Below, one piece after another: positions 54,521 through 63,767 of a stretch of 64,000 nucleotides of DNA. Position numbers and translations under genes: made by a program. The stretch spans positions 1,106,347-1,170,346 of the forward strand of contig CP091241.1 of the NCBI GenBank assembly GCA_027627685.1. The letters are read 5' to 3'. Within the stretch, counting starts at the first letter, position 1; every line of letters begins with the position of its first letter. Below the pieces are notes generated by a model. That model saw only the letters and a program-made list of their open reading frames with translations, was not told the DNA's origin and ran no database searches. The DNA comes from Hyphomonadaceae bacterium ML37. Lineage in GTDB: Bacteria; Pseudomonadota; Alphaproteobacteria; Caulobacterales; Maricaulaceae.

Positions 54521-55654
54521 ATGCTGTCACCCCGCCGCAAGGCCGCCCTGATCGCACTCGCCGGGTTTGTCGCGCTGGGCGCCCTGGCGATTCACGCCAG
54601 CCCCATGTCCGCCAACAATCTGGAGGCGCGTCTCCAGAGCGAGGCGCAGGCGGCGCTCGTGCGCGTGCGCGCCGATGACTGGGCCGATGTCAGGATGAAC
54701 GGGCAGGTGGCTACGGTGACCGGCCGGGCGCCCAGCCGCGAAGCGCGCGACCGCGTTCTGGCGTCGGTGTCACGCGCGGCCTGGGCCGGCGGCGTCGTGG
54801 CGGGCGGCGTGACGCGGGTGATCGACGAGACCCATCTGGCCAGCAATGGCGACGAGTATGGCCTGCGCGCCGACAAGGTGCGCGGACGCCTGATCGTGCG
54901 CGGCCAGGCGCCGGACGCCGACGCCGAGGCGCGCCTGCGCGATCTGGTGGCGGAACTGTCGCCCGGCGGTGCGGTTGTGGAGCTGACCCTGGCGCCCGGC
55001 TCGGCGCCGGAGGGCTGGGAGCGCGCGGCGCGCCTGCTTTTGCAGGAGCTGGCGCGCATGGATAATGGCGCCGGGATGATCCGCAACGACCGGCTGGCGA
55101 TCACGGGCCTTGCGCCCAACGCCCCGACGGTCAACGCCATCCGCGCCGCGTTCAGCGTGCCGCCGGGCGATTTCCGCACCGCCGCGCTGGTGCGCACCGA
55201 TGGCGGCGGGTTTGACGTCGCCGTGCGCGATGCGCGCCTGTGCGAGATGCTGGCCGCCAGCGCGCTGGGCGCCGATGCGCTGTCCTTTGCGCCGGGCACG
55301 TCGCGCTTCACCTCCGGCAGCCGCAGCGAAGCCGCCGCCAGCCGGGCGGGCGCCGCCTTCGCCGCCTGTGAAGACGTGGCGATGTCGGTGGCCGTGCGCG
55401 CCGAGGCGGATGCGGACGCGGCTGAAGGCCTCGCCCTGTCTCAGGCTGAAACCGTGATCGCCGCCATGGTGGCGGGCGGCGCGGACGCCGCGCGGCTGAG
55501 CGCGCTCGCCCTGCCGTCCGAGGCGCCGGAACAACTGCGTTTTCTGGCGACAACATTGGGCGCGGGCGGGCAACCACTGGCCGATGAAGGCGACGCAGAT
55601 GACGCTGACGACGAGACCGACGGCGATGACGCCGCGCAGACACAAGGAATTTGA
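54521..55654 (+). CDS. Membrane-anchored BON-domain protein
   Basis: About 377 residues when started at the ATG at 54521 (MLSPRRKAALIALAGFVALG). A single N-terminal TM segment or uncleaved signal is followed by two or three BON-like modules (WADVRMNGQVATVTGRAPSR; VRGRLIVRGQAPDADAEARL). An OmpA-like-sized C-terminal region lacking clear OmpA motifs comes next, then a strongly acidic tail (GDADDADDETDGDD). BON modules are thought to bind membranes. Co-directional with the next gene, 3 bp apart, so an operon is likely. Function unknown. Confidence 0.7.
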   Translation: MLSPRRKAALIALAGFVALGALAIHASPMSANNLEARLQSEAQAALVRVRADDWADVRMNGQVATVTGRAPSREARDRVLASVSRAAWAGGVVAGGVTRVIDETHLASNGDEYGLRADKVRGRLIVRGQAPDADAEARLRDLVAELSPGGAVVELTLAPGSAPEGWERAARLLLQELARMDNGAGMIRNDRLAITGLAPNAPTVNAIRAAFSVPPGDFRTAALVRTDGGGFDVAVRDARLCEMLAASALGADALSFAPGTSRFTSGSRSEAAASRAGAAFAACEDVAMSVAVRAEADADAAEGLALSQAETVIAAMVAGGADAARLSALALPSEAPEQLRFLATTLGAGGQPLADEGDADDADDETDGDDAAQTQGI

Positions 55655-55657
55655 GCC

Positions 55658-56125
55658 ATGCTCTGGTTGATCTGGGAAATGTGGATCGTCCTGGCGCTGT
55701 TCTTTGCCGGCGGCGTGATCGCCGGCTGGGTGGTGCGCGGCCGGTCCGATGTCTCTGACGCGCCCGCTGCCAAGCAGCTTGGCTTCGCCACGCGCATGGA
55801 CGCCCCGAGCCAGCCCGAGCCCAAGCCCGAGCCGGCCCCCGAACCCATGCCGTCGCCGGAACCGGCGCAGGGCGGCATGGGCGCCCAGCCCGATCCCGGC
55901 CGCGAGGCGGCCACAGTGCCCGCCGGATCCGGCGATGACCTGACCGCCATCAAGGGCCTCGGTCCCAAGGCCGCCGAGAGGCTGCAGGAGATGGGCGTGA
56001 CGCGCTATGAGCAGATCGCTGCCTGGGAAGAAGCCGACGTGGCCCGTTTTGACCGCGAGCTCAACGCGCGCGGACGCGTGGTGCGCGATGACTGGGTCGG
56101 TCAGGCCCGCGCGCTCGCGGGGTAA
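55658..56125 (+). CDS. Membrane-anchored helix-hairpin-helix protein
   Basis: A 155-residue protein. One TM segment (about 5-27, WEMWIVLALFFAGGVIAGWV), then a proline/glutamate-rich linker (about 55-75, PEPKPEPAPEPMPSPEP), then a C-terminal HhH-like domain (DDLTAIKGLGPKAAERLQEM, ... VRDDWVGQARAL). That domain also occurs at the end of NuoE-like and L21-associated proteins. Starts 3 bp after the BON gene. The combination suggests a membrane-tethered nucleic-acid or protein-binding module; role unknown. Confidence 0.75.
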   Translation: MLWLIWEMWIVLALFFAGGVIAGWVVRGRSDVSDAPAAKQLGFATRMDAPSQPEPKPEPAPEPMPSPEPAQGGMGAQPDPGREAATVPAGSGDDLTAIKGLGPKAAERLQEMGVTRYEQIAAWEEADVARFDRELNARGRVVRDDWVGQARALAG

Positions 56126-56137
56126 GTCGCGTCGCGC

Positions 56138-57508
56138 TCAATAGCCCGGCGGGATCAGCGGCCCGCCCGCCATCATCTCGAACTGGGTGGCGGCGCGCAA
56201 AGACAATCCGTCACGTCCGTGCGGCGCCAGGAACTGGATCGAAACCGGCAGGCCCGCCTTCGTCAGCCCCATGGGAACCGCCGTGGCCGGGACGCCCGCC
56301 ATGTCGGCGAAGGCTGTGAGGTCGGCCTGTCCGGCGGGCGCCGGCTCGCCGAATGGGAAGGCCGGCTCCAGCGCGGTGGGCGCCGCCACCAGATCACAGG
56401 CGCCAAACCAGGCCTGGGCGTCGATTTCGGCTGCGCGCACCAGGGCGTAGGCCGCGTCGATTTTCTCGGCGCTTTGCCGCGCGCCCCAGCCCAGCAGATT
56501 GCGCAAGCCTTCAGAGAACCCTTCGGGCGTCTTTTGAAGCTGGGGACCGTGAATGTGCAGCGCCTCGATCTCGCTCACCAAAAGGCCCGCGCGGCGCGAC
56601 TGGCCGTAGGCGTAGTGTTCCGGCCTGACATCGACAATGCGCGCGCCGGCTGCATCCAGGCGCGCCAGCGCGGTCTCAAAGGCGGCCATAACATCCAGGT
56701 CGCATCTGAGCGCATCTTCAAAACGCCAGCGTCCGATGGTCAGGCCCGTCAGGCCCTTCTGCGGGCGCTGGGGCTGGCCGGACAGGGCGGCGGTGAAGGC
56801 TGACAGATCGCGCGCCGAGCGCGCCAGCGGCCCGACATGGTCGAGCGTCGAGGACAGGGCGACCACACCGCCGGTGTCTATCATTCCGCGGCTCGGCTTG
56901 TGGCCGGCCACGCCGCAATAGGCCGCCGGAATGCGCACCGATCCCATGGTGTCGGTGCCCAGCGCCATGATGCAGAGCCCGGCGGCGACAGCCGAGCCCG
57001 ATCCGCCCGACGATCCGCCTGGCGTGATGGCCTGGCCCTCGCCGCCCCAAGGGTTCAGCGTGCGCCCGAACCACGGATTGTCGGTGACGGCGCCCAGCGC
57101 CGCCTCCTCCATATTCACCGTCCCGGCGATGACCGCGCCCGCGGCTTTCAGGCGCGCCACGCACACCGCGTCCTCGCGCGCAATGCGCCGCTCATAGGCT
57201 TTGATCCCGGCATGCCAGGGCAGGCCCTCGACGGCGATATTGGCTTTGACCAGCACGACCGCGCCGTCGATCTCCGACAGCGGCGCCCCGCGCGCCCAGC
57301 GGTCAGCGCTGGACGCGGCCTCTTCGCGCGCCGCTGTGAAACGGGTGTCGAGCACGGCGTTCAGCACCGGGTTCAGGCTGGCGATGCGCCGCGCATAGGC
57401 GTCGAACACTTCCAGCGGGCTCCAGCGGCCCAGCGCAAACGCCGCCGCCTGGGCCGCCCAGGTGCGTTGAGAGGCTTTGAGCGGCAGGTCGGCGCTGGTC
57501 GATTTCAT
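56138..57508 (-). CDS. Amidase-signature hydrolase
   Basis: A 456-residue amidase-signature enzyme. The Lys-Ser-Ser triad is visible: Lys88 (VVLVKANIAVEG), cis-Ser 166/167 (PGGSSGGSGSA) and nucleophile Ser190 (GTDTMGSVRIPAAYCG). It hydrolyses carbon-nitrogen amide bonds. Its start overlaps the stop of the CoA-ligase gene by one base (TGATG), so the two are translationally coupled; amide hydrolysis may supply the acid for the ligase. An extra TTG start one codon upstream is possible. Confidence 0.88.
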   Translation of the reverse strand: MKSTSADLPLKASQRTWAAQAAAFALGRWSPLEVFDAYARRIASLNPVLNAVLDTRFTAAREEAASSADRWARGAPLSEIDGAVVLVKANIAVEGLPWHAGIKAYERRIAREDAVCVARLKAAGAVIAGTVNMEEAALGAVTDNPWFGRTLNPWGGEGQAITPGGSSGGSGSAVAAGLCIMALGTDTMGSVRIPAAYCGVAGHKPSRGMIDTGGVVALSSTLDHVGPLARSARDLSAFTAALSGQPQRPQKGLTGLTIGRWRFEDALRCDLDVMAAFETALARLDAAGARIVDVRPEHYAYGQSRRAGLLVSEIEALHIHGPQLQKTPEGFSEGLRNLLGWGARQSAEKIDAAYALVRAAEIDAQAWFGACDLVAAPTALEPAFPFGEPAPAGQADLTAFADMAGVPATAVPMGLTKAGLPVSIQFLAPHGRDGLSLRAATQFEMMAGGPLIPPGY

Positions 57509-58911
57509 CAAAACCGTTCGTCTATGAGGCGGATGGGTTTCTGGCGCACTTCAGTCTGGGTGAGGTTCGCCAATTCGCCCGGTTTGGCAAGCTCCACGCC
57601 AACCTCGATGCCCAGCTTGCGCTTGAGGAGGTCGGCGAACTCGGCGCGCAGCGCCGGGCTGGGGTCGCGCGCCTCGGCCATGACGATGAACTCGTCGCGC
57701 CCGGATGCGTCGCGCACCGCCTTGCAGATGAAGTCGCCGGCGAAGGCGGCATGCTCTTCCAGCAGCGGCCCCACGGCTTGCGGGAAGATGTTGATGCCGC
57801 GGATTTTCACCATGTTGTCGGACCGGCCGAGGAACCCTTCGATGCGCCGGAAGGCCAGGCCCAGCGGGCTCTTGTCAGTGTGGAAACGCGTCACGTCATG
57901 GGTGTTGAAGCGGATGATCGGATAGACATCATCCTTGTAAAGGCAGGTGCAGATCATATCGCCCTGCTGCCCGTCGGCGACGGGCTTGCCGGTCTCGATA
58001 TCGGCGACCTCGAGATACTGGGCGTCTTCCATCACATACAGGCCGGCCCGGTCGGGGCCTTCGCCCGCGATGATGCCGGTATCGCCCACGCCATACCAGT
58101 CAAAGCATTCGGCCCCGCCCCAGGCCTTGGACAGGGAGTCGCGGTCCTCGCGTCCCAGATGACCGGAAATCATGCGGATATTGAGATCGCGCACCGGGTC
58201 GATGCCCATCTCGTCTGCGACGCGGGCGAGCTTCTTGATGTAGTCGGCGAAGCCCACAATCACCGTGGCGCCAAAATCGCGCATCAGCTCCACCTGGCGC
58301 GCCGAGCGGGTCTCTACCCCTGTGCCCGCCGACATGAAGATGGCGCTGGTCCAGTGGATCACGGCCTCGCGTACATAATGGCCGCCATTGATCATGCCGT
58401 GGCCATAGACAGAGTGGACCACGTCGTCGGCTTTCAGCCCCTGAAACCGGTACATGCGCGCCAGCAGAAGGTTCTGAACCTCGCGCGATTTGGCGCCGAA
58501 CAGCAGCACCTGCGGTATGCCGGTGGTGCCCGAGGTGGTGTGCATGACCACATTGGGCGGGCCGCCCGCATGGCTGTCGCGTGCGTCGAAATCGCCGAAG
58601 GGCGGCTTGCGGGCGATCGACTCCATGATATCGGACTTGTCGAAGCTGGGCAGGCTGGCGATCATCTCGAGGCCGGTGATATCGCCAGGGGCCACGCCCG
58701 CATCGGCCCAGAGCTTTTGGTAAAACGGCGTCTGCCAGGCGCGCGCCACTGACTTCAGGAACAGCGCGTTCTGGCGCGCGAACAGCTCATCGCGGCTGAT
58801 CGTCTTGGCGAAGTGGACGAAGTCGGCGCCGATGGGGTGCTGGCGCTGGACCGCGCCCCAGTCGGCGGCGTCGAAATAGCTGCTGTGTCCGTCGGCATTG
58901 GCTGCGCTCAT
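57508..58911 (-). CDS. Phenylacetate--CoA ligase-family AMP-binding enzyme
   Basis: A 467-residue ligase of the PaaK family. AMP/ATP-binding TTSGTTGIPQVLLFGAKSR, YGVGDTGIIAGEGPD and the C-terminal hinge region FRRIEGFLGRSDNMVKIRGI, then NIFPQAV, are conserved. It would activate a carboxylic acid to its CoA thioester. Larger N-terminus than standard PaaK. The substrate is not necessarily phenylacetate since no paa genes are present. Second in line of the leftward operon after the two MmgE/PrpD genes. Confidence 0.88.
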   Translation of the reverse strand: MSAANADGHSSYFDAADWGAVQRQHPIGADFVHFAKTISRDELFARQNALFLKSVARAWQTPFYQKLWADAGVAPGDITGLEMIASLPSFDKSDIMESIARKPPFGDFDARDSHAGGPPNVVMHTTSGTTGIPQVLLFGAKSREVQNLLLARMYRFQGLKADDVVHSVYGHGMINGGHYVREAVIHWTSAIFMSAGTGVETRSARQVELMRDFGATVIVGFADYIKKLARVADEMGIDPVRDLNIRMISGHLGREDRDSLSKAWGGAECFDWYGVGDTGIIAGEGPDRAGLYVMEDAQYLEVADIETGKPVADGQQGDMICTCLYKDDVYPIIRFNTHDVTRFHTDKSPLGLAFRRIEGFLGRSDNMVKIRGINIFPQAVGPLLEEHAAFAGDFICKAVRDASGRDEFIVMAEARDPSPALRAEFADLLKRKLGIEVGVELAKPGELANLTQTEVRQKPIRLIDERF

Positions 58912-58941
58912 GGTGCGCTCCCCTTTTGTATCAGTCGGCGG

Positions 58942-60315
58942 TTATGCGGTTCGCCCTGAGATCAGGGCGGTCAGCGTATCGGTTGAGGCCGCGCGTGGCA
59001 GGGCGGCGACGGCTTCTTGCAGGGACGCGTCGAGACATGGTTGCGGTCCGATGAGTCCAAAAGCGAGGCATTCGGCACGTTTGGCGGCGATGTCGTCACC
59101 GCGCATCGGATCGGCGGGCGACCCGTAGAGCGCGTCGAGGGTGAGCGTGTGCGCCTCGCCGCTTGTCGGGCGCACTGCCAGCGTCTGGGGCGTGAAGGCG
59201 GCAGGATTGACAGACCCGTCGCTGACCACCTCGATGCGCGCGGCGAGGGCCAGCGTTTCCGAATCGCGCAAGGCCTCAGGCGTAAAGCCGTCGAGCCTGA
59301 CCTGACCGGTGCGCAGCGCCAGCGCGCCGCAATAGCCAAAGCAAAGCCGGGCGTAATTGACCTGCATGTCCCCATGAGCCGGGCGGCCGACGAGGCGCTC
59401 GATCAGGGGCGGGGCAATGAGGCGGATGGAGCGGATGTCGCGCGCCGCAACGCCGCTCTCGCGAAGGCGCTGCATGAGGACAATGCCGCCCTGGGCCGCG
59501 CGGCCGGTGGGGAAGGGTTTGTAGGAGACCTCTGCGATGCGGAAGGTCTGGCCCAGCAAGGCGATGACCGGCGCCAGATCGCTGCGCTCTTCAAACAGCG
59601 ACAGATAGCCGAACGGCCCCTCGAACACGTCATGGGGGCCGGGTATCCCGGCGCCTGCCAGATCATTCGCCACCAGAGCGGCGCGTGCGGCGCCGGCGAT
59701 CTGCAGGGGCAAAGCGGGCTTTCCCTCCACATGGGCCTGCATGGTCCCGGCGGCCTGGGCCAGCGCATAGCCCAGCGCATCGAGCGCCTGATCGAGGCTC
59801 GCCCCGCGCAAGCGCGCAATGCCCAGCGTGGCGCCGAACAGCCCGGCTGTGGCGGGCCGGAAGAACCGGATCGGGCTCAAGGCTGCGACGCCCAGTCCCG
59901 CAGCCACATCCACCGCGCCGGTCAGCGCGGCCAGAAAATCCGCGCCCGAAACCGGGCGCGCCTCGGCCTCAGCCATCAGGGCCGCGCCGATCACCGCCAT
60001 GGGATGAACCACGGCGGGTTCATGCACGCAGTCATATTCCTGGCAATGGATCTGGAAGCCGTTGACGAAAGCCGCTGACGGCGCGGGCAGGCGCGGTCCA
60101 CCGCCCATTACATGGGCCGACGGCGTATCGGCATCCGCCGCGCCCCAGCTGCGCGCGACGCCCAACACCTCATCGGCGAGCCAGGCTCGGCGGCCGGCGA
60201 TTCCCACCGCCAGCGTGTCCAGCAGGAAGGCCTGCGCCGCAGCCTGCGCCGGCGCCGGAACGGCGTTCCAGTCCAGCCCCAGCACATGGCGGGCGAAGGC
60301 TTCGGGGGCGCTCAT
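58942..60315 (-). CDS. MmgE/PrpD-family protein (first copy from the left)
   Basis: A 457-residue MmgE/PrpD protein. Typical blocks are FLLDTLAVGIAGRRAWLADE, the catalytic-region GGGPRLPAPSAAFVNGFQIH, and CVHEPAVVHPMAVIGAALMA with a histidine. The family includes 2-methylcitrate dehydratase, cis-aconitate decarboxylase and iminodisuccinate epimerase, so the reaction cannot be named. Overlaps the next family member by 4 bp (ATGA). Confidence 0.85.
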   Translation of the reverse strand: MSAPEAFARHVLGLDWNAVPAPAQAAAQAFLLDTLAVGIAGRRAWLADEVLGVARSWGAADADTPSAHVMGGGPRLPAPSAAFVNGFQIHCQEYDCVHEPAVVHPMAVIGAALMAEAEARPVSGADFLAALTGAVDVAAGLGVAALSPIRFFRPATAGLFGATLGIARLRGASLDQALDALGYALAQAAGTMQAHVEGKPALPLQIAGAARAALVANDLAGAGIPGPHDVFEGPFGYLSLFEERSDLAPVIALLGQTFRIAEVSYKPFPTGRAAQGGIVLMQRLRESGVAARDIRSIRLIAPPLIERLVGRPAHGDMQVNYARLCFGYCGALALRTGQVRLDGFTPEALRDSETLALAARIEVVSDGSVNPAAFTPQTLAVRPTSGEAHTLTLDALYGSPADPMRGDDIAAKRAECLAFGLIGPQPCLDASLQEAVAALPRAASTDTLTALISGRTA

Positions 60316-61697
60316 GAACGGGTTACTTCACAGACCGGACGCGCCAGCGCCGCGCTGAACGCCGCCAGCGATCCGCCGTCAGAGAGGGCGAGCGCGGCCT
60401 TGACGAGATCATCGGCGCCGGAGGCGTCCAGACCGCCATGCAAGGCGAGGCGGCGCGCCTTGGCGGCCAGTTGGTCGAGAGAGAGCGGGTTTTCCGGATC
60501 GCCCAGCGCGTCGGGCTGATCAAACATGCGCACCGTGCCGCCAGTGAGCGTCAGGCTGAGCCCGGCGCCATAACGGGCCGGATAGGCGCTCGCATAGGGC
60601 GCGCCCTCGCGCACGCTCACGCGGCTGGCGAGTGCGCGGACGGGCGCGTCCTTGAAGGCGTCGGGGTCGAAATCAGCCAGTTGCGGCTCTCCCCGCAGAA
60701 GCGTCACGGCAAGCGCATGCTGGAGGGAGAATTTCGCCTGGATGACGCTGGCGGGTTCTGGCCGGTCGCAGAACTTGATCGCGTCGCTATACGTGACGAT
60801 CTCCGCCGCCCTGATCTCATCCGCCTTGATCCCGGCGGCGCGGGCGGCCAGCGCGGCATCAATCGCGGCGTGGGCGTGGCGGCAGGCGGGCCAGGGCTTG
60901 AAGCTGACCTGTTCGATCAGCCAGGGCGCGCCGTGATCGGCCATGACATCTTCAGGGTCGGCGCCGGGGCAGGTGGCGGCGAAGAAGCCCTGCGGGCCTT
61001 CCAGGATCGCCAGCGGCCCGTCAAAGCCCTGCGCCGACAATTGCGCGGCGGACAGCCCCGCATGGGCGGCGCGGGCGGTGTGCAGCTGCTTGGCCATGGA
61101 GGCGGGCTCATGGCGCGTCTGCCAGAAGCCGGAGGCCTGTGTGGCGGCGAGGCCCAGCGCGTGGGCGGTGCGCCATTCATCCAGGCCCAGCACGCTGGCC
61201 GCTGCGGCGGCGGCGCCGAAGGGTCCGCACGTACCGGTATTGTGCCAGAAAGCATAATGGCCGGGCCCCACGGCCCGGCCCAGCGCGATGACGGCCTCAT
61301 AGCCGCGCACCACGGCGTCGAGAAAGGCTGCCGCGTCCGCGCCCGACGCCTCGCAGGCGGCCAGGGCGGCGGGCATGACGCTTGGCCCCGGATGCAGGAT
61401 GGCGCGCTTGTCCACATCATCCATCTCCAGCACATTGCCCAGCGCGCCGTTGAGCATGGCGGCGGTGAGTGGCGACGCCCCGCGCCCGGCGCCGACCAGC
61501 GTGCATTGCCCGCCGCCTTCGCCCGCCAGCGCCGCCGCCATGGCCTGTCCCGCCGGGCTCGGCGCGCCAGCCACCGCGCAGCCCGCCCAGTCCAGCACAT
61601 GCAGCGCCGCACGCGCCCGAACCCTCGCATCCACAGGGCGGGCGAGGCGCGCGGCCAGGCGCCGGGTCAGGGTGAGTGTGTCGCTTTGTCCGGACAT
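60312..61697 (-). CDS. MmgE/PrpD-family protein (second copy)
   Basis: A 461-residue paralogue of the neighbouring MmgE/PrpD gene, only moderately alike, so not a recent duplication. Blocks include HVLDWAGCAVAGAPSPAGQA, NGALGNVLEMDDVDKRAILH, then PGPSVMPAALAAC, and FKPWPACRHAHAAIDAA. It is the first gene of the leftward operon, 64 bp from the divergent CoA-transferase gene. Two paralogues side by side suggest a hetero-oligomer or two successive reactions. Confidence 0.85.
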   Translation of the reverse strand: MSGQSDTLTLTRRLAARLARPVDARVRARAALHVLDWAGCAVAGAPSPAGQAMAAALAGEGGGQCTLVGAGRGASPLTAAMLNGALGNVLEMDDVDKRAILHPGPSVMPAALAACEASGADAAAFLDAVVRGYEAVIALGRAVGPGHYAFWHNTGTCGPFGAAAAAASVLGLDEWRTAHALGLAATQASGFWQTRHEPASMAKQLHTARAAHAGLSAAQLSAQGFDGPLAILEGPQGFFAATCPGADPEDVMADHGAPWLIEQVSFKPWPACRHAHAAIDAALAARAAGIKADEIRAAEIVTYSDAIKFCDRPEPASVIQAKFSLQHALAVTLLRGEPQLADFDPDAFKDAPVRALASRVSVREGAPYASAYPARYGAGLSLTLTGGTVRMFDQPDALGDPENPLSLDQLAAKARRLALHGGLDASGADDLVKAALALSDGGSLAAFSAALARPVCEVTRS

Positions 61698-61702
61698 AAT
61701 CT

Positions 61703-61711
61703 GCTAGTAGC
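61703..61711. promoter_or_regulatory. Candidate GntR operator GCTAGTAGC
   Basis: A short palindrome GCTA-G-TAGC lies in the 64-bp divergent promoter between the MmgE/PrpD and CoA-transferase genes. Because the cluster contains a GntR regulator this is a plausible operator, but it is short and could be chance. Confidence 0.3.
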
Positions 61712-61761
61712 ATGGGCCAGCGCGCGGCGTGAAGCCCGTGCGTCAAGCTGGGGGGATACCC

Positions 61762-63024
61762 ATGACAGCGCGCCCGCCCGTGCTCTCGCCCGACGCGCTT
61801 GTGACGCGCCTGCGCGCCCGCCTGCCGGGCGCGGCGCGGGTCTATGTGCCCGGCGTGGCGGCGGAGCCTTACGTGCTGGCCGAAGCGTTCGCGCGCGATC
61901 CCGAGACGGCGCGCGGGCTGACCTTCTTCGGCGTGTGGATCCCCGGCGTGAACCGCACCGACTGGAGCGCGCTGCACGAAACCGCCCGGTTCGAGACAAT
62001 CTTTCTGGCGCCGCAGCTTCGCGAAGGGTTCGAAGCAGGACGCATCGCCTTCCTGCCGCTGACCTACACCAAGGCCTGGCGCTGGCTGGAGACCTGCGAT
62101 GTGGATGCGGCGATCCTGCAGGTCTCGCCGCCCGATTCGATTGGCGAGTGCTCGCTTTCGCTGAGCTGTGATTTCACGCCGGCCATCTGGGCGCGCGCGC
62201 CTGTGCGCGTGGCCCAGATCAACCCGGCTTTGCCCTCGATGCCCGGCGCGCCGTCCATTCCCTTGAGCGCCTTTGACGCCGTGTGCGAGGTGGAAAGCGA
62301 ACCGCGCGGGTATGAGGCGGGCGATCTGCCGGAGGCGTTCTCACACATTGCGCGCCATGTCGCGGCGCTGGTGGAGGACCGCGCGGCTGTTCAGTTCGGC
62401 CTGGGCAAGGTGCAGCTGGCGGTGCTGCCGGCGCTGAAAGACCATAAAGCGCTGACGATCCATTCGGGCATGGTGTCGGACCCGCTGCTCGAGCTGCTCG
62501 ATGGTGATGCGGTGGCGGCCATCCGCACCGGCGCGGTGCTGGGCTCGCGCGCGCTGGCGGAACGGTTGAAGGATGAGCGGCGCCTGACCATGTGCCCCGT
62601 GAGCGCCACCCATAGCGGCGGGGTGCTGGCGGGTCTGGCGCGCTTCACCGCCATCAACTCGGTGATCGAGGTGGATTTGTTCGGTCAGGCCAATGCCGAG
62701 TTCGTCGGCGGGCGCCAGGTGTCCGGCGGCGGCGGATTGAGCGATTTCCTGCGCGGCGCCCAGGCCAGTCCCGGCGGCAAGGCGATTGTGGCGCTGGCCT
62801 CCACGGCCAAAGGCGGGACGCTGTCGCGCATCGTTCCGCGCCTGACCGCGCCGGCGGTGAGCTTGAGCCGGGCCGATATCGACATCGTGGTCACAGAGCA
62901 TGGCGCGGCCGATCTGCGCGGGCTCGGCCTGGATGCGCGCGCGGGCGCCCTGATACAGATCGCTCACCCTGATCACCGCGCTATGCTAGACAGCGCATGG
63001 CAAGACATTCGGAGGTCGCTATGA
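61762..63024 (+). CDS. Acetyl-CoA hydrolase/CoA-transferase family protein
   Basis: A 420-residue class I CoA-transferase of the Cat1/4-hydroxybutyrate CoA-transferase type. Family blocks include LTIHSGMVSDPLLELLDGDA and NSVIEVDLFGQANAEFVGGR, which holds the conserved Glu region, and a C-terminal IDIVVTEHGAADLRGLGLDA. It moves CoA between carboxylic acids. GGGGGG precedes the ATG at 61762. Its stop overlaps the GntR start by 4 bp. Confidence 0.86.
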   Translation: MTARPPVLSPDALVTRLRARLPGAARVYVPGVAAEPYVLAEAFARDPETARGLTFFGVWIPGVNRTDWSALHETARFETIFLAPQLREGFEAGRIAFLPLTYTKAWRWLETCDVDAAILQVSPPDSIGECSLSLSCDFTPAIWARAPVRVAQINPALPSMPGAPSIPLSAFDAVCEVESEPRGYEAGDLPEAFSHIARHVAALVEDRAAVQFGLGKVQLAVLPALKDHKALTIHSGMVSDPLLELLDGDAVAAIRTGAVLGSRALAERLKDERRLTMCPVSATHSGGVLAGLARFTAINSVIEVDLFGQANAEFVGGRQVSGGGGLSDFLRGAQASPGGKAIVALASTAKGGTLSRIVPRLTAPAVSLSRADIDIVVTEHGAADLRGLGLDARAGALIQIAHPDHRAMLDSAWQDIRRSL

Positions 63025-63767
63025 CCGTTATGCTGGAAAATGCTTCAGGCGCGCCGCGCTACATGGCGCTGGCCGAAGCGCTGAGGGCGCGAATCGCGGG
63101 CGGCGACCCGGCCATCGGGGAGCTTCTGCCCACCGAGCACGCCTTGTGCGAGACCTATGGCGTGTCGCGCCATACCGTGCGCGAGGCGCTGCGCCTGCTG
63201 GCCGAATCCGGGCTGATCGCGCGCCGGCGCGGGGCGGGCACCGTGGTGGTGGCCAATCAGACCCATGATCACTTCACCCAGCGCCTGGGCGGGGTGGATG
63301 ATCTGATGCAATACGCGCGTGACGCGAAGCTGCAGCCCCGGGCCACGCGCAGCGGTCCCTTGGACGGGGCGGTGGCGCGCGCCTTCGGCGTGGCGGCGGG
63401 GGGCGAGTATTTCCATGTGTTCGGCGTGCGCGGGCGCCCCGGCGAGACCCCGATCGCGCTCACCGATGTCTATATCCGCGCCGACATCGCCCCGCCGGTG
63501 GAGACCATCGTGGAGATGGGCGGCTCGGTCACTGACTGGATCGCGCGCGAGCGCGGCGTGCCCACCGCCCGCATCGAGCAATCCATCAGCGCCGGCGCCC
63601 TGACCGAGCGCGAAGCCGAACCGCTCAACGCCGAAGCCGGCGAGGCCGCCCTGCGCACCCGCCGGCGCTATTACGACAAGGGCGGACGCATCATCGCCCT
63701 GTCCGACAGCGTCCATCCGGGCGAACGCTTCACCTATGACATGGTGCTGCTGCGCGAGGCGGATTAG
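63021..63767 (+). CDS. GntR-family regulator with UTRA domain
   Basis: A 248-residue HutC/FarR-type regulator. The winged helix is at about 15-80 (LLPTEHALCETYGVSRHTVR, EALRLLAESGLIARRRGAGT), and the UTRA ligand domain at about 100-240 (PIALTDVYIRADIAPPVETI). GGAGG five bases before the ATG at 63021 fixes the start, which overlaps the CoA-transferase stop (ATGA). It probably senses the pathway substrate and controls both divergent units. Confidence 0.9.
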   Translation: MTVMLENASGAPRYMALAEALRARIAGGDPAIGELLPTEHALCETYGVSRHTVREALRLLAESGLIARRRGAGTVVVANQTHDHFTQRLGGVDDLMQYARDAKLQPRATRSGPLDGAVARAFGVAAGGEYFHVFGVRGRPGETPIALTDVYIRADIAPPVETIVEMGGSVTDWIARERGVPTARIEQSISAGALTEREAEPLNAEAGEAALRTRRRYYDKGGRIIALSDSVHPGERFTYDMVLLREAD

